Assembly (NCBI GenBank): GCA_041674485.1
Contig: JBAYVP010000001.1
Coordinates: 18,302 to 82,301 of the forward strand
Source: JAGXQV01 sp041674485
Lineage (GTDB): Bacteria > Pseudomonadota > Gammaproteobacteria > Burkholderiales > Sulfuricellaceae
DNA length: 64,000 nt
Direction of reading: 5' to 3'
Positions within the stretch are counted from its first letter, which is position 1. Every line of letters begins with the position of its first letter. The notes under the pieces are model-generated. The model was not told the origin of the DNA, searched no databases, and saw only the letters and a program-made list of their open reading frames with translations. This document shows, piece after piece, positions 43,861 to 52,595 of the stretch. The translations under genes and the position numbers were made by a program.

Positions 43861-43971
43861 CCCGGATAATCCATTAGGCCGTAGGTCGGGCTTCAGCCCG
43901 ACATGTCGGGTTAAAACCCGACCTACAACCCATTGATTTTCAATGCCTCAAGAGCTAATGGATTATCTGGG
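43861..43971. repeat. MITE-like element with 16-bp terminal inverted repeats, copy 1
   Basis: The left end CCCGGATAATCCATTA (43861-43876) and right end TAATGGATTATCTGGG (43956-43971) are inverted with one mismatch. The interior holds two hairpins, GTCGGGCTTCAGCCCGAC and GTCGGGTTAAAACCCGAC, nested in GTAGGTCGGG...CCCGACCTAC. It encodes nothing. A homologous copy lies at 11087-11172 and a solo end at 24565. Confidence 0.85.
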
Positions 43972-44023
43972 ATAAATCAAAGCCGGAGTGTTACCGCAAT
44001 TTAAGTTAAGCGCACATCACTTT

Positions 44024-44059
44024 CGAATACGTGCTGTCTGGCGAATACGTGCTGTCTGG
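44024..44059. repeat. 18-bp tandem duplication
   Basis: CGAATACGTGCTGTCTGG occurs twice head to tail, in the gap between mutM and the OmpA-family gene. No coding role was seen. Confidence 0.8.
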
Positions 44060-44088
44060 CTGCGCTACATTTTTGATCGCAATGCGCG

Positions 44089-44742
44089 TTAGCGTTGTGG
44101 CTCGGCTACAAAAATTTCCACACGGCGGTTTTTAGCGCGACCCGCTTCCGTATCGTTCGCTGCGACCGGCTCGTGCGAGCCGCGACCATATACACTGATA
44201 CGCCCAGACGCGACATTTCTTGCCGTTAAATAGTCACGTGTACGAGCAGCGCGCTCGATGGATAAAGGGTCATTGATTGCATCGCTACCGGTATTGTCGG
44301 TGTGTCCAATGATGGATATCTGAGTTGCAACGTTGTCGGCCAAGCTCTCCGCGAATTTATCCAGAATCTGGCGGAAGTTGGGTTTAATGTCTGCCCGATT
44401 GGTATCGAACGAGATATCGCTGGGTATATCCAGCTTCAAGCGATTGTCTGCGGTCTGGCTGACTTGAACACCGGTGCCTTGTGTCGCCTGCTCCATGCTT
44501 TGTTTCTGTTGTTCCATTTTTTTGGACCAGATATTTCCGGCCACTGCACCCGCGATACCGCCCAGAACCGCGCCCGTCGCCGTTCGCTGGCCACCGCCCC
44601 CCCCGGTTGTTCCGCCAATCACAGCGCCAACACCGGCTCCCACACCCGCGCCGGTTGCGGTACCGCGTTGGGTATCAGACATGTTGGCACAGCCGGAGAG
44701 CACTAACGTTGCTGCAACAGTACCGATCAAAAATTTACGCAT
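44089..44742 (-). CDS. OmpA-family peptidoglycan-binding lipoprotein (YiaD-like)
   Basis: The 217-residue protein has a lipoprotein signal with lipobox LVLSGC (Cys18) and a glycine-zipper segment (about 31-70, repeated GxGxGxGAVIGG). A short helical region and an OmpA C-terminal domain (about 105-215) follow, with IIGHTDNTGSDAIND, LSIERAARTRDYL and KNRRVEIFV. The OmpA domain should bind diaminopimelate in peptidoglycan and the lipid should anchor it in the outer membrane. It is likely monocistronic. Confidence 0.92.
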   Translation of the reverse strand: MRKFLIGTVAATLVLSGCANMSDTQRGTATGAGVGAGVGAVIGGTTGGGGGQRTATGAVLGGIAGAVAGNIWSKKMEQQKQSMEQATQGTGVQVSQTADNRLKLDIPSDISFDTNRADIKPNFRQILDKFAESLADNVATQISIIGHTDNTGSDAINDPLSIERAARTRDYLTARNVASGRISVYGRGSHEPVAANDTEAGRAKNRRVEIFVAEPQR

Positions 44743-44926
44743 GAGAGAATTCCTTTTTAGTGTTAATGGTCGAAACCGTAGAACTGCGCTCGCTTAACGG
44801 GCATGGCAAAGATGCCGCCCCTGATAGTGAAACTTGTCATATCCGTTGGGATGCCCTCGGGCTCGGTCACTTGCGGCTCTCCAGGGAAACCAGTGCTCCT
44901 GGCGCGGTCGTGCGCGCCAGCCTGGA

Positions 44927-45076
44927 TCAACGCATATGTATGTCGCCGAACAGTCCCAGCAAGCCGATGACGATCAGATAAATCGCGACGATGTAGTTGA
45001 GTAGCCGTGGCATGATCAGAATAAGCACGCCTGCCAACAGCGATACCAGGGGAGCCAGACTCAAAGTGATATTCAT
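44927..45076 (-). CDS. DUF3096-like small membrane protein
   Basis: The 49-residue protein starting MNITLSLAPLVSLLAG is almost wholly hydrophobic, with two membrane segments (about 5-22 and 27-44), and ends GLFGDIHMR. Size and the ILIMPRLLNYIVAIYLI pattern match the DUF3096 family. AAGGATTCC upstream may serve as a ribosome-binding site. The role is unknown; it lies 56 bases downstream of the M48 peptidase gene. Confidence 0.78.
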   Translation of the reverse strand: MNITLSLAPLVSLLAGVLILIMPRLLNYIVAIYLIVIGLLGLFGDIHMR

Positions 45077-45132
45077 AACGGAATCCTTGGTGAGAAAAAA
45101 TTGAGATCGTCCAACTCTGCAATCGCCTAAGC

Positions 45133-45954
45133 TCAGCCGCCGCCGCGCGCCGCCTTGTACAGCGGCATGACGGTCGGCAGCAGCGACTCGATCTGCTGCA
45201 CCCGGCCCGAGTCGGCGGGGTGGCTGCTGAGGAACTCGGGCGTGCTTCCACCGCTGTTTGCGCCGATCATTTTCTGCCACAGGCTGACCCCGGCACGCGG
45301 ATCGTAGCCCGCGCGTGCCGCGAGTTCCATGCCGATGCGATCGGCCTCGCTCTCGTCGGTGCGGCTGAAGCGCGTTGCAATCAGCGCCTGATAGGCAATG
45401 CCGGCAATGTCGGCAGAACCCTGTCCCAGGCCGAGCAGCGCGGCGCCCATATCAATACCCGTCTGCGCCGCGATGGCCTGCGATATCTGCTCGCGCGAAT
45501 GCTCGCGCAGCGCATGTGAGATCTCGTGCCCCATCACTACTGCGATTTCGTCATCGCTCAGCTTGAGCTGCCGGATCAGGCCGGAATAAAACATGATTTT
45601 GCCGCCAGGCATACAGAATGCGTTGAGCTCGTTGCTGTTGATCACGTTGACTTCCCACTTCCAGCCGGGCGCGTCGGAGCGGAACACCTTGGTTTGCGGC
45701 TCAATGCGCGCAGCAATGACGCGTACCCGGTGCAGCATCGCGCTGTCCGTATTGAGCACGCCCTTGGCGGTGGCCTCAGCTTTCAGCTTGTTGTAGCCTT
45801 GCGCGGCCACCTGATCGAGCTCCTGCGAGGAAACCAGCATCAGTTGCTTGCGCTCTGCGCCGACCGACCCGCCCGAGGTAGTGGTCTGGCAGCCGCCGAG
45901 CGCCAGTGCGGACAGGAGAAAAGTTGTTGCCGTTACGCTCCGAAGCATACGCAT
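45133..45954 (-). CDS. M48-family metallopeptidase lipoprotein
   Basis: The 273-residue protein has a lipoprotein signal (lipobox ALGGC, about Cys22), the zinc motif VMGHEISHALREHS (HExxH), and the third-ligand Glu in DESEADRIGMELAARAGYDP. It resembles periplasmic M48 peptidases of the LoiP/YcaL type that trim misfolded outer-membrane proteins. It ends with a basic tail (ARGGG). Confidence 0.9.
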   Translation of the reverse strand: MRMLRSVTATTFLLSALALGGCQTTTSGGSVGAERKQLMLVSSQELDQVAAQGYNKLKAEATAKGVLNTDSAMLHRVRVIAARIEPQTKVFRSDAPGWKWEVNVINSNELNAFCMPGGKIMFYSGLIRQLKLSDDEIAVVMGHEISHALREHSREQISQAIAAQTGIDMGAALLGLGQGSADIAGIAYQALIATRFSRTDESEADRIGMELAARAGYDPRAGVSLWQKMIGANSGGSTPEFLSSHPADSGRVQQIESLLPTVMPLYKAARGGG

Positions 45955-46089
45955 GATTTTTTACAGTAGGGAGTGGGTTGATTTGCGCGTGTTTCGTGCC
46001 GCGCATTTGACGCCATTGTTTCCCTTCCGAGGGCGGCGTTCTGTGCACTCGCGCACATACGGAACAGGATTTTTCATCAATCCTCGCCA

Positions 46090-46133
46090 TGACCGCCTGT
46101 AACGTCGCAGCGCTGATTGAAGTGATTACCGTC
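46090..46133 (+). pseudogene. Decayed fragment of an HU gene
   Basis: AACGTCGCAGCGCTGATTGA and the following bases match codons for NIAALIEIIT in the HU gene at 38614-38646 with mostly third-position differences, and read NVAALIEVIT here. The match is about 35-45 bases and lacks both ends of the gene. It lies in the gap between the M48 peptidase and SulP genes. Confidence 0.55.
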
Positions 46134-46187
46134 TTACTCTCACCGAGTACCCTGTGCGCGGTACGATGCTGCGCATCGCAATTTACT

Positions 46188-48338
46188 CTATAGCCATATC
46201 CTCACCCCGTCTGCGCCGCCAATATGCTGTTTCAACAATCGGCAGTGCGCATCGGGATCAACCTTGAGCACCTCGGCGTACATCGATTCGAGCGCCTTGT
46301 CTTCATCGGGGAAAATATTTTGCTCGCCGATGTAATCGAACAGACCGGAATGCCGCATGACGTCGATCACCTGCTTCTTCAGCCCGCTGAACACCACGCG
46401 GATGCCGCTGGCGCGCAATCTCTCCACCACATGATGAATGACCTCGTCGCCCGAAGCGTCGAGCTGGTTGATGCCGTCCGACACGATCAGCAAATGACTG
46501 GCGCGCGGGCTGCCGGACACCGCTTCCAGGATGGTGTCCTCGAAATAGGAAACGTTGGCGAAGTACAGGGAACCGTCATAGCGGATGGCGATGACTTTTT
46601 CGCTGCGCGGCAGGTTATGCACCTTGGCGTCGCGCAACGTGCCGTCGTGATACCTGCCCAGGATCGCGACGCGCGGAGTCATGGTGCGATAGAGATAAAG
46701 CAGGATAGCCAGACCGGCGCCGATCAGGATGCCATTGTCGAGATGCGGCGCAAAAGCCAGCGTGGCGATAAAAGTCACCCCGGCGGCAATGCCGTCATGT
46801 TTGTGGGTATGCCAGGCATGGCCGATTGCCTTGAAGTTGATCAGCCCGACCACCGCCAGCATGATGACCGCAGCCAGCACCGCCTGGGGCAGGTGATACA
46901 GCAGCGGGGTCAGAAACAGCAGGGTGATCAGCACGATGACGCCGGCGAATACCGATGACATGCCGGTCATGGCACCGGCGTTGAGGTTCACCGCCGAGCG
47001 GGAAAAAGAGCCGCTGACCGGGAACGCCTGGGTGAAACTGCCGACGACGTTGGCGAAACCCTGGCCGAGCAATTCCTGATTGGGGTCGATGCGTGCCTTG
47101 GTTTTTGCCGCCATTGCCTTGGCGATAGAGATGGCTTCCATGAAGCCCACCAGCGAAATCACCAGCGCGCCGGAAAACAGCATCGCGACCATGTCCCAGC
47201 TGAACTTGGGCATATCGAGCTGCGGCAGGCCGGCGGGAATGGAACCCACCACCTCGCCGCCGCCGACCAGCATGAGTTCGCCCTTGTTTACTTTCTTGAT
47301 GCGCCAGCGGTAGCCATCGGCCTTTTCGGCCTGCGGAACCTGCCCGGCCAGATAAAGCCTGGCGGGCTGCCCTGCGGCAGCGGGCACCTGCTCGAAAATA
47401 AATTTGCGCATGGAGCGGGCGATCTTGCGGTTCTCTCCCTCTGCATCCTTGAGTTCCAGCCTGAGCAACTCGATTTCATAGTTCAGCGCGGCGGTATGCT
47501 GCGCACTGCGTGCAGGGTCTTTCAGATGCTGCTTCAGCTCCGCCGCTTTGGCGCCAAGCTTGCCGTTCAATTCATCGATTCTGGCTTCCGTCTGAGAGAA
47601 TTTGTCGGCGAGGATTTTTACCTCGGCATCCATGATCTCGTCGATTTTTCCCCTGCCGTTGTGCTCGAAATCGATAGCCCAGCTCACCACCGTGGTAAGC
47701 GCGACGGCGATCAGCACGCCGGGCATCTTCGGCGCAAATTTCTTCAGCCCCCACATGATGGAGAAGGCCGAGACACCCATCAGCAGCGTCGGCAAGTGGG
47801 TATCGCCGATCTGTTGCAGCACGCCCCAGATGTCCTGCATGAAACTTTCGCTGCGCCCCATCGAAACGCCGAACAGCTTGTTGAGCTGCGACAGGCCGAT
47901 GATGATGGCGGCGGCATTGGTGAAGCCGGCGATGACCGGATGCGAGAGGAAATTCACCACCACACCGAGCTTGAACATGCCCAGTATGAGCTGGATGATG
48001 CCGACCATCAGCGCCAGCAGGATCGCCAGCACGATGAACTGGCTCGATCCGGCGGCGGCCAGCGGTGCAAGGGCTGACGCGGTCAACAGCGAAACCACCG
48101 CGACCGGCCCGGTGGCCAGTTGCCCGGACGATCCCCACAGCGCGGCGACGATGCCCGGCAGGAATGCCGCATACAAGCCGTAATAGGCGGGCAGTCCGGC
48201 CAGTTGCGCATAGGCCATGGATTGCGGGATCAGCACCAGCGCGACGGTGATGCCTGCGACCAGATCGGCTTTGACTGTCCCGGCACGTAGCGGCCACCAG
48301 GAAAGGAACGGCAGGAAGCGGGTAAGGTACTTATTCAT
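46188..48338 (-). CDS. SulP-family anion transporter with coiled-coil insertion and STAS domain
   Basis: The 716-residue protein has a SulP membrane domain opening with VALVLIPQSMAYAQLAGLPAY and SGTATGPVA-like GQLATGPVAVVSL, and a C-terminal STAS domain (about 560-690) with LLIVSDGINQLDASGD. A segment of about 140 residues (about 224-365) is inserted between membrane helices. Its first half is a predicted coiled coil (KFSQTEARIDELNGKLGAK...). The SulP transporter at 57847-59733 lacks it. The substrate could be sulfate, bicarbonate or another anion. The start overlaps the RhuM-like stop by ATGA. Confidence 0.88.
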   Translation of the reverse strand: MNKYLTRFLPFLSWWPLRAGTVKADLVAGITVALVLIPQSMAYAQLAGLPAYYGLYAAFLPGIVAALWGSSGQLATGPVAVVSLLTASALAPLAAAGSSQFIVLAILLALMVGIIQLILGMFKLGVVVNFLSHPVIAGFTNAAAIIIGLSQLNKLFGVSMGRSESFMQDIWGVLQQIGDTHLPTLLMGVSAFSIMWGLKKFAPKMPGVLIAVALTTVVSWAIDFEHNGRGKIDEIMDAEVKILADKFSQTEARIDELNGKLGAKAAELKQHLKDPARSAQHTAALNYEIELLRLELKDAEGENRKIARSMRKFIFEQVPAAAGQPARLYLAGQVPQAEKADGYRWRIKKVNKGELMLVGGGEVVGSIPAGLPQLDMPKFSWDMVAMLFSGALVISLVGFMEAISIAKAMAAKTKARIDPNQELLGQGFANVVGSFTQAFPVSGSFSRSAVNLNAGAMTGMSSVFAGVIVLITLLFLTPLLYHLPQAVLAAVIMLAVVGLINFKAIGHAWHTHKHDGIAAGVTFIATLAFAPHLDNGILIGAGLAILLYLYRTMTPRVAILGRYHDGTLRDAKVHNLPRSEKVIAIRYDGSLYFANVSYFEDTILEAVSGSPRASHLLIVSDGINQLDASGDEVIHHVVERLRASGIRVVFSGLKKQVIDVMRHSGLFDYIGEQNIFPDEDKALESMYAEVLKVDPDAHCRLLKQHIGGADGVRIWL

Positions 48339-48745
48339 TTCATCGTGTCCGTTATCGCATTAGCCAAATACCGTAACTCGCTCACCGCCAGCCCATCAGC
48401 AATCATCCCGGCCCGCTTCACACTGCCCCTGTGGCAAGCAACCGCATATCCGGCAGAAATAATGACATCAAGTTTGTAGTGTTCGATCTCGCGCTCAACC
48501 TGCCGCTGGCCTTCCTGTCGAACTATCCGGAAATTCCGGATAGTTGCCTCACGCGCCAATTCACCCTCTTCAAACGCATTGATAACGTGTTCATTAATAG
48601 TACGAACATCTTTATCAAACAAGTCTGCCATTTGTTTTTGCGACAGCCAGACAGTTTCTCCTTCCAGCCTGACCTCGGTGGCGATTGAGCCATCGGCGGA
48701 TTGGTAAATGACAATGGGGGCGACGGTATTTTCTGGAATGGTCAT
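48335..48745 (-). CDS. Truncated RhuM-family (Bro/KilA-like) protein
   Basis: The 136-residue frame begins as a typical RhuM protein: IVIYQSADGSIATEVRLE, then VWLSQKQMADLFDKDVRTIN (winged-helix-like DNA-binding part), and HYKLDVIISAGYAV. It should continue for about 200 more residues. Instead it leaves the family pattern after residue 100 and ends in an unrelated short tail. It is therefore truncated. Its stop overlaps the SulP start (ATGA), so translation may be coupled. Confidence 0.75.
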   Translation of the reverse strand: MTIPENTVAPIVIYQSADGSIATEVRLEGETVWLSQKQMADLFDKDVRTINEHVINAFEEGELAREATIRNFRIVRQEGQRQVEREIEHYKLDVIISAGYAVACHRGSVKRAGMIADGLAVSELRYLANAITDTMK

Positions 48746-48762
48746 ATCAAAACTCCCTCAAG

Positions 48763-49038
48763 TTACAGCGCATTTTCGCAGTTGCTGAGTATCTCGCTAC
48801 GACTGACTGGGCGACCTGAAAACATTTTGCCTGCCATCTGGAGATTCCAGATATCTAAACAAGCAATATGCCTTTTTTGCATATTGTTTGTTTCGGCGAC
48901 CTCACCTTCAGTTAAAGCATTGCGAATATGCCGCGAAACAACCGACTGGTCGCGCCCGAAAAGCTCGACCATCTGCGCCTGCGACAGCCACACCGTATCC
49001 TGCTCCAGAGCCACCTCAAGCTGCCCACTTCCTACCAT
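48763..49038 (-). pseudogene. Second RhuM-family N-terminal fragment
   Basis: The 91-codon frame encodes LEVALEQDTVWLSQAQMVEL, then FGRDQSVVSRHIRNALTEGEV and NMQKRHIA, the N-terminal RhuM pattern, and then loses similarity. It overlaps the last 23 bases of hsdR in another frame. With the fragment at 48335-48745 it forms two tandem N-terminal remnants of different RhuM genes. Confidence 0.75.
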
Positions 49039-50362
49039 GGCTCGCGTAGTCGAGCATCAGGTGAAACACGTTGTCGCATTTCTCGCGGAACAGCACGCGG
49101 TCGTAGCTTTCCGGCAGGTTGCTATCCAGCACCTGCTCGACGGCGGAGCGCACCTGTTTTTGCGTCTGCGTATCCTTGTACCAGTCCTGCACCAGCACCT
49201 TGGGATGCTCTTCCTGCAAACGGTGCAGCAGCGACTTGGCCGCGAGCCTGACCTTCTGCGTTTCCTCCTGCGTCATCTTGTCTTTCTTCAGCAGGTCAAA
49301 AATTTCCAGCTCGTCTTCCGTCAGCCCCTCGCGGATGTGCCGCTCTGCTTCTGCATGAAGCTCCTCGGTGAACTTCATCAACTCTTCATACGCATTTTCT
49401 GTCGATGAACCGCCGGAATTGTAGGCATCAATGATCGCCTGCAAGCGCTGCGCAAAGTCGGTGCGCGTCGCGTTCTGTTGCAGCATCAATTCGATCTTGT
49501 GCTGCAAAAAGGCGCGCAGGTCGGCGATCTCGATGTTCTTGTAGGTGGCCTGCTTGAACTCCTCGCGCAGTTTGTCGAAGTTGATCTTGCTCAAGTCCCA
49601 GCTCTTGCCCTTCTGGATGATCTGGTATTCCGCGTTATATTGCCGCGCCTTGAATGCCTCCGCGTCGTTCACCACCACGCTCTCGTCCAGCAGCTCGGCA
49701 ATCTTCAGGCTGATCGCGTCGATGTCCTTCTGCTCGATGAGGCTGTCTATCACCCCGCGCAAATACTGGAACGCCGCCACCTCGCGCCCCTTGCCGCGCC
49801 CCAGCACTTCCGGCTTGCACGCCTCATACAGCGACGAGATGGTGTTCTCGTACACGTTGAAACCCTTGCGCCACTCGTCGTTCGCCAGCAAGGCATTGGC
49901 AAAGATATTAAAGCGGCCAAGTTTTTCGAATACATCGTTGCCACCCAGCACCTCGCGCAGCGCAACCTCTTTCTCGTGGCAAAACGCCAAGCCCTGCTCA
50001 ATCGCATCCTCCAGCAAGCGGAACAACTCCGCCTTTTCCTTGACTGGTGGATCAATCTCATCGCCCCCTTGCGCGTAATCCTTCAGCGCAAGCTTCATGT
50101 TGCGAAACACGTTGTAGTAATCCACGATCTCGCCGTTGCGCTTCTCCACCCCGTTGATCTTCCACGATGTGACGCGGTTGGCGCGGGCGATGGTCTGCAT
50201 CAAGGTATGCCCCTGCATCGGCTTGTCGAGATACAGCGTCGAAAGCGTGGGCGCATCAAAGCCCGTCAGCCACATTGCGCACACGAACACCAGTTGCAGC
50301 GGATGCTCCGGGTCTTTGTAGTTGAACTCGATGTCGTGACCGTGCGCGTCCAGCTTGTTCAT
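49016..50362 (-). CDS. hsdR: Type I restriction subunit HsdR, C-terminal part (after frameshift)
   Basis: The 448-residue frame continues HsdR from the second RecA-like lobe (FVCAMWLTGFDAPTLSTLY, then IARANRV) to a long helical C-terminal domain ending LDYASHGRKWAA. In the homologous uninterrupted protein the preceding residues KPHRER are still readable in this frame upstream of the apparent ATG, so this is one broken gene. The ATG (50362) overlaps the stop of the upstream part. Confidence 0.85.
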   Translation of the reverse strand: MNKLDAHGHDIEFNYKDPEHPLQLVFVCAMWLTGFDAPTLSTLYLDKPMQGHTLMQTIARANRVTSWKINGVEKRNGEIVDYYNVFRNMKLALKDYAQGGDEIDPPVKEKAELFRLLEDAIEQGLAFCHEKEVALREVLGGNDVFEKLGRFNIFANALLANDEWRKGFNVYENTISSLYEACKPEVLGRGKGREVAAFQYLRGVIDSLIEQKDIDAISLKIAELLDESVVVNDAEAFKARQYNAEYQIIQKGKSWDLSKINFDKLREEFKQATYKNIEIADLRAFLQHKIELMLQQNATRTDFAQRLQAIIDAYNSGGSSTENAYEELMKFTEELHAEAERHIREGLTEDELEIFDLLKKDKMTQEETQKVRLAAKSLLHRLQEEHPKVLVQDWYKDTQTQKQVRSAVEQVLDSNLPESYDRVLFREKCDNVFHLMLDYASHGRKWAA

Positions 50363-52242
50363 GCGCTCGCGGTGCGGCTTGTGTCCAGCTTCTGATCCGC
50401 AAACTTCTTTTCTTCATCCGCGTCTTCGCTGACCACCACCGCCATTTCCACCGCACGCATGTGATCGAGGATCTGTTTCAGCCGCCGCTTCTCAATGTCG
50501 TTGGCCGACTTGCCGATGCGCCCCAGCAAATCCTTGATCTCTTCCTTCCACAGCCGCTGCACCTTGTCATACATCTTCACGGCGGTGAATTTATCCACCG
50601 ACACCACCAGCCCCTTGCCCAAATAACCGCGCCGGGGGAAGTGATAGACGATGTCGCGCGCAATCTTCTCCAACCGGTCGTCGCGCTTGATGACCTCCAC
50701 CTCCTTGGCGAAGCGCCGCTCCAGCTTGGCCTGCTGCGCCTCGTCCAGATTCTCGTCCTCCAGAATCTCGTAGAACTCCTCGCTCAACCCCTCGTTCTGG
50801 TTCAGCACCTCCGGCACGCGCTTCTCGTAAAACAGCGGCACCGTCGCGCCGTCGTCCATCGACTGCTGGAAGTTGTATTCTGAAACATAGCCGCCGAACC
50901 ACGCATTGGTCTTGCGCTCGCGCCCCAGCAGCGGCGTGCCGGTGAACGCCAGATAGTTCGCCCTGGGCAAACCTTTACGCATGTTCTCTGCCAGCGACTT
51001 GTATTGCGTGCGGTGCGCCTCGTCCACGATCACGATGATGTCGCTGCGCCCGGATAGCTCGGGATACTCGCGGCCTTTGTCCCAGCGGAATTTCTGGATC
51101 AGGGTGAACACCAGCCGCTTGTTCTGCCCGAGGAATTTGCGCATCTCCTCGCTGTTCTTCGGCTGCGCGGCTTCGGCCTCGCTGACCGTGCGGGTGTTCA
51201 GGAAGTTGCGGTAAATCTGCCCGTCCAGATCGTCGCGGTCGGTCACCACCACAAAGGTGAAATTGCCGGTCTGCTTGCGGAAGATTTTGCGCGCATAAAA
51301 AATCATCGAGAAGCTCTTGCCCGAGCCCTGCGTGTGCCAGAACACGCCCAGCTTGCCCGCCAATTCCTCGCGCCTGAGGAAGGCGTCATAAGCCCGGTTC
51401 ACGCCGATGAACTGGTGGTTCTGCGCGATGATCTTCGAACTATCCTTGTAGTAGAGAATGAAATTCTCCACATAGTCCAGCAGGCGTTGTTTGGGGAGTA
51501 AACCAGCGATCACGCCTTCCAGACTCAGCCCTTGTTCGCGGATCGCGGCGCGGTCGATCTTCTGCTTCTCGTCATCCGCGCGCAGCCAGTTGAAGAAATG
51601 CTCCCACTCCGCCGTGATGCTGCCCACCTTGGTCTCGATGGCGTTGGACAGTACGCAAAAGGCATTGGTCAGAAAAAGCTGCGGAATCTCCGCTTTGTAA
51701 TTCGTCAGGTTGTCATCGTAGGCGTTGCGCAGCTTCACGTTCGAGTTTTTCAACTCGATGAACACCAGCGGAATGCCATTGACGTAAAGCAACACATCCG
51801 GGCGGCGGAAGCCGCGCTCCCCCTTGATCCAGAGCTGGGTAACGGCCAGATAGCGGTTGTTGTCCGGTACATTGAAATCCAGCAGCCGCACCTGCTCCTG
51901 TTGCCGCACGCCCTGTGCGTTGTCGAATTCCACCGGGATGCCGTCGCGCAGAAGGCCATAGATTTCCCGGTTCGCGGCAATCAGCGTCATCGCCTGCCGC
52001 CGGTCGAGCAACTTGTCCAGCGCGTCTTCAATGGCGGTAGCGGGGATGTCCGGGTTCAGGCGCATCGCTGCTTCCCGCACCCGATCAACCAGAATTACAT
52101 CGCGCTTGCTGGCGCGCCCCGAACCGTCGTTCAAGTCTTCTTCATCTGCCGTGAAACAGTCGAGCGCATCGAAACCGTGCAGATGCTGGAGCTTCTGCAC
52201 CAGCGCCCGCTCGATCTGATCTTCGGAAATAAAGTTAGGCAT
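50359..52242 (-). CDS. hsdR: Type I restriction subunit HsdR, N-terminal part
   Basis: This frame of about 627 residues carries the PD-(D/E)xK nuclease (RRPDVLLYVNGIPLVFIELK) and the first motor lobe: Walker A HTQGSGKSFSM, VIVDEAHRTQY and FTGTPL. It then runs into TSRTASA and a stop at 50359, where the frame shifts. One missing base near 50382 explains the break. The ATG at 52242 (MPNFISEDQ) is the natural start; the TTG six bases earlier is not needed. A decayed copy of this start lies at 53138-53161. Confidence 0.88.
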   Translation of the reverse strand: MPNFISEDQIERALVQKLQHLHGFDALDCFTADEEDLNDGSGRASKRDVILVDRVREAAMRLNPDIPATAIEDALDKLLDRRQAMTLIAANREIYGLLRDGIPVEFDNAQGVRQQEQVRLLDFNVPDNNRYLAVTQLWIKGERGFRRPDVLLYVNGIPLVFIELKNSNVKLRNAYDDNLTNYKAEIPQLFLTNAFCVLSNAIETKVGSITAEWEHFFNWLRADDEKQKIDRAAIREQGLSLEGVIAGLLPKQRLLDYVENFILYYKDSSKIIAQNHQFIGVNRAYDAFLRREELAGKLGVFWHTQGSGKSFSMIFYARKIFRKQTGNFTFVVVTDRDDLDGQIYRNFLNTRTVSEAEAAQPKNSEEMRKFLGQNKRLVFTLIQKFRWDKGREYPELSGRSDIIVIVDEAHRTQYKSLAENMRKGLPRANYLAFTGTPLLGRERKTNAWFGGYVSEYNFQQSMDDGATVPLFYEKRVPEVLNQNEGLSEEFYEILEDENLDEAQQAKLERRFAKEVEVIKRDDRLEKIARDIVYHFPRRGYLGKGLVVSVDKFTAVKMYDKVQRLWKEEIKDLLGRIGKSANDIEKRRLKQILDHMRAVEMAVVVSEDADEEKKFADQKLDTSRTASA

Positions 52243-52283
52243 AGCCAACCCGCAAACATTGTGCTAAATTCTGTCCAGTCTGG

Positions 52284-52307
52284 CCAGAATTAACGCCAGA
52301 ATTAACG
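52284..52307 (+). promoter_or_regulatory. Tandem 12-bp repeat upstream of phd, candidate operator
   Basis: CCAGAATTAACG occurs twice in direct tandem (52284-52295, 52296-52307), ending ten bases before the antitoxin ATG and overlapping its GGAGG ribosome-binding region. Such paired sites could bind Phd dimers. No promoter was defined. Confidence 0.45.
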
Positions 52308-52316
52308 GAGGCCATC

Positions 52317-52595
52317 ATGCGCAGCGAACGACAACTACAGGAAACGACGGGCCATTGGCAACTGCAAGAAGCGAAGGGCAACTTCAGCCAGCTTATCAAG
52401 CGGGCGGCGAGTGGCGATGCACAAACGGTCACCGTCCACGGCAAGCCCACGGCGGTAGTCGTTTCGGCGGAGGAGTACGCCCGACTCACCCGCCACCGCA
52501 CCAAGCTCTCCAGCGCGCTGCTACGTCCCGACCTCGCAGCGGAAGACCTGGACATTACCCGCAGCCGCGACACCGGGCGCGACATCGAGTTATGA
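52317..52595 (+). CDS. Phd/YefM-type antitoxin
   Basis: The 92-residue protein has a Phd/YefM fold at residues 16-60: WQLQEAKGNFSQLIKRAASG, then VTVHGKPTAVVVSAEEYARL. This is the DNA-binding dimer seen in many antitoxins. The disordered tail should bind the PIN toxin. GGAGG precedes the ATG. The gene lies on the plus strand between hsdR and hsdS, opposite to both. Its stop overlaps the toxin start (ATGA). Confidence 0.92.
   Translation: MRSERQLQETTGHWQLQEAKGNFSQLIKRAASGDAQTVTVHGKPTAVVVSAEEYARLTRHRTKLSSALLRPDLAAEDLDITRSRDTGRDIEL

Noticed and set aside
50359..50395. Programmed frameshifting in hsdR
   Set aside because: No slippery heptamer or downstream hairpin was evident. A single missing base is a simpler explanation.
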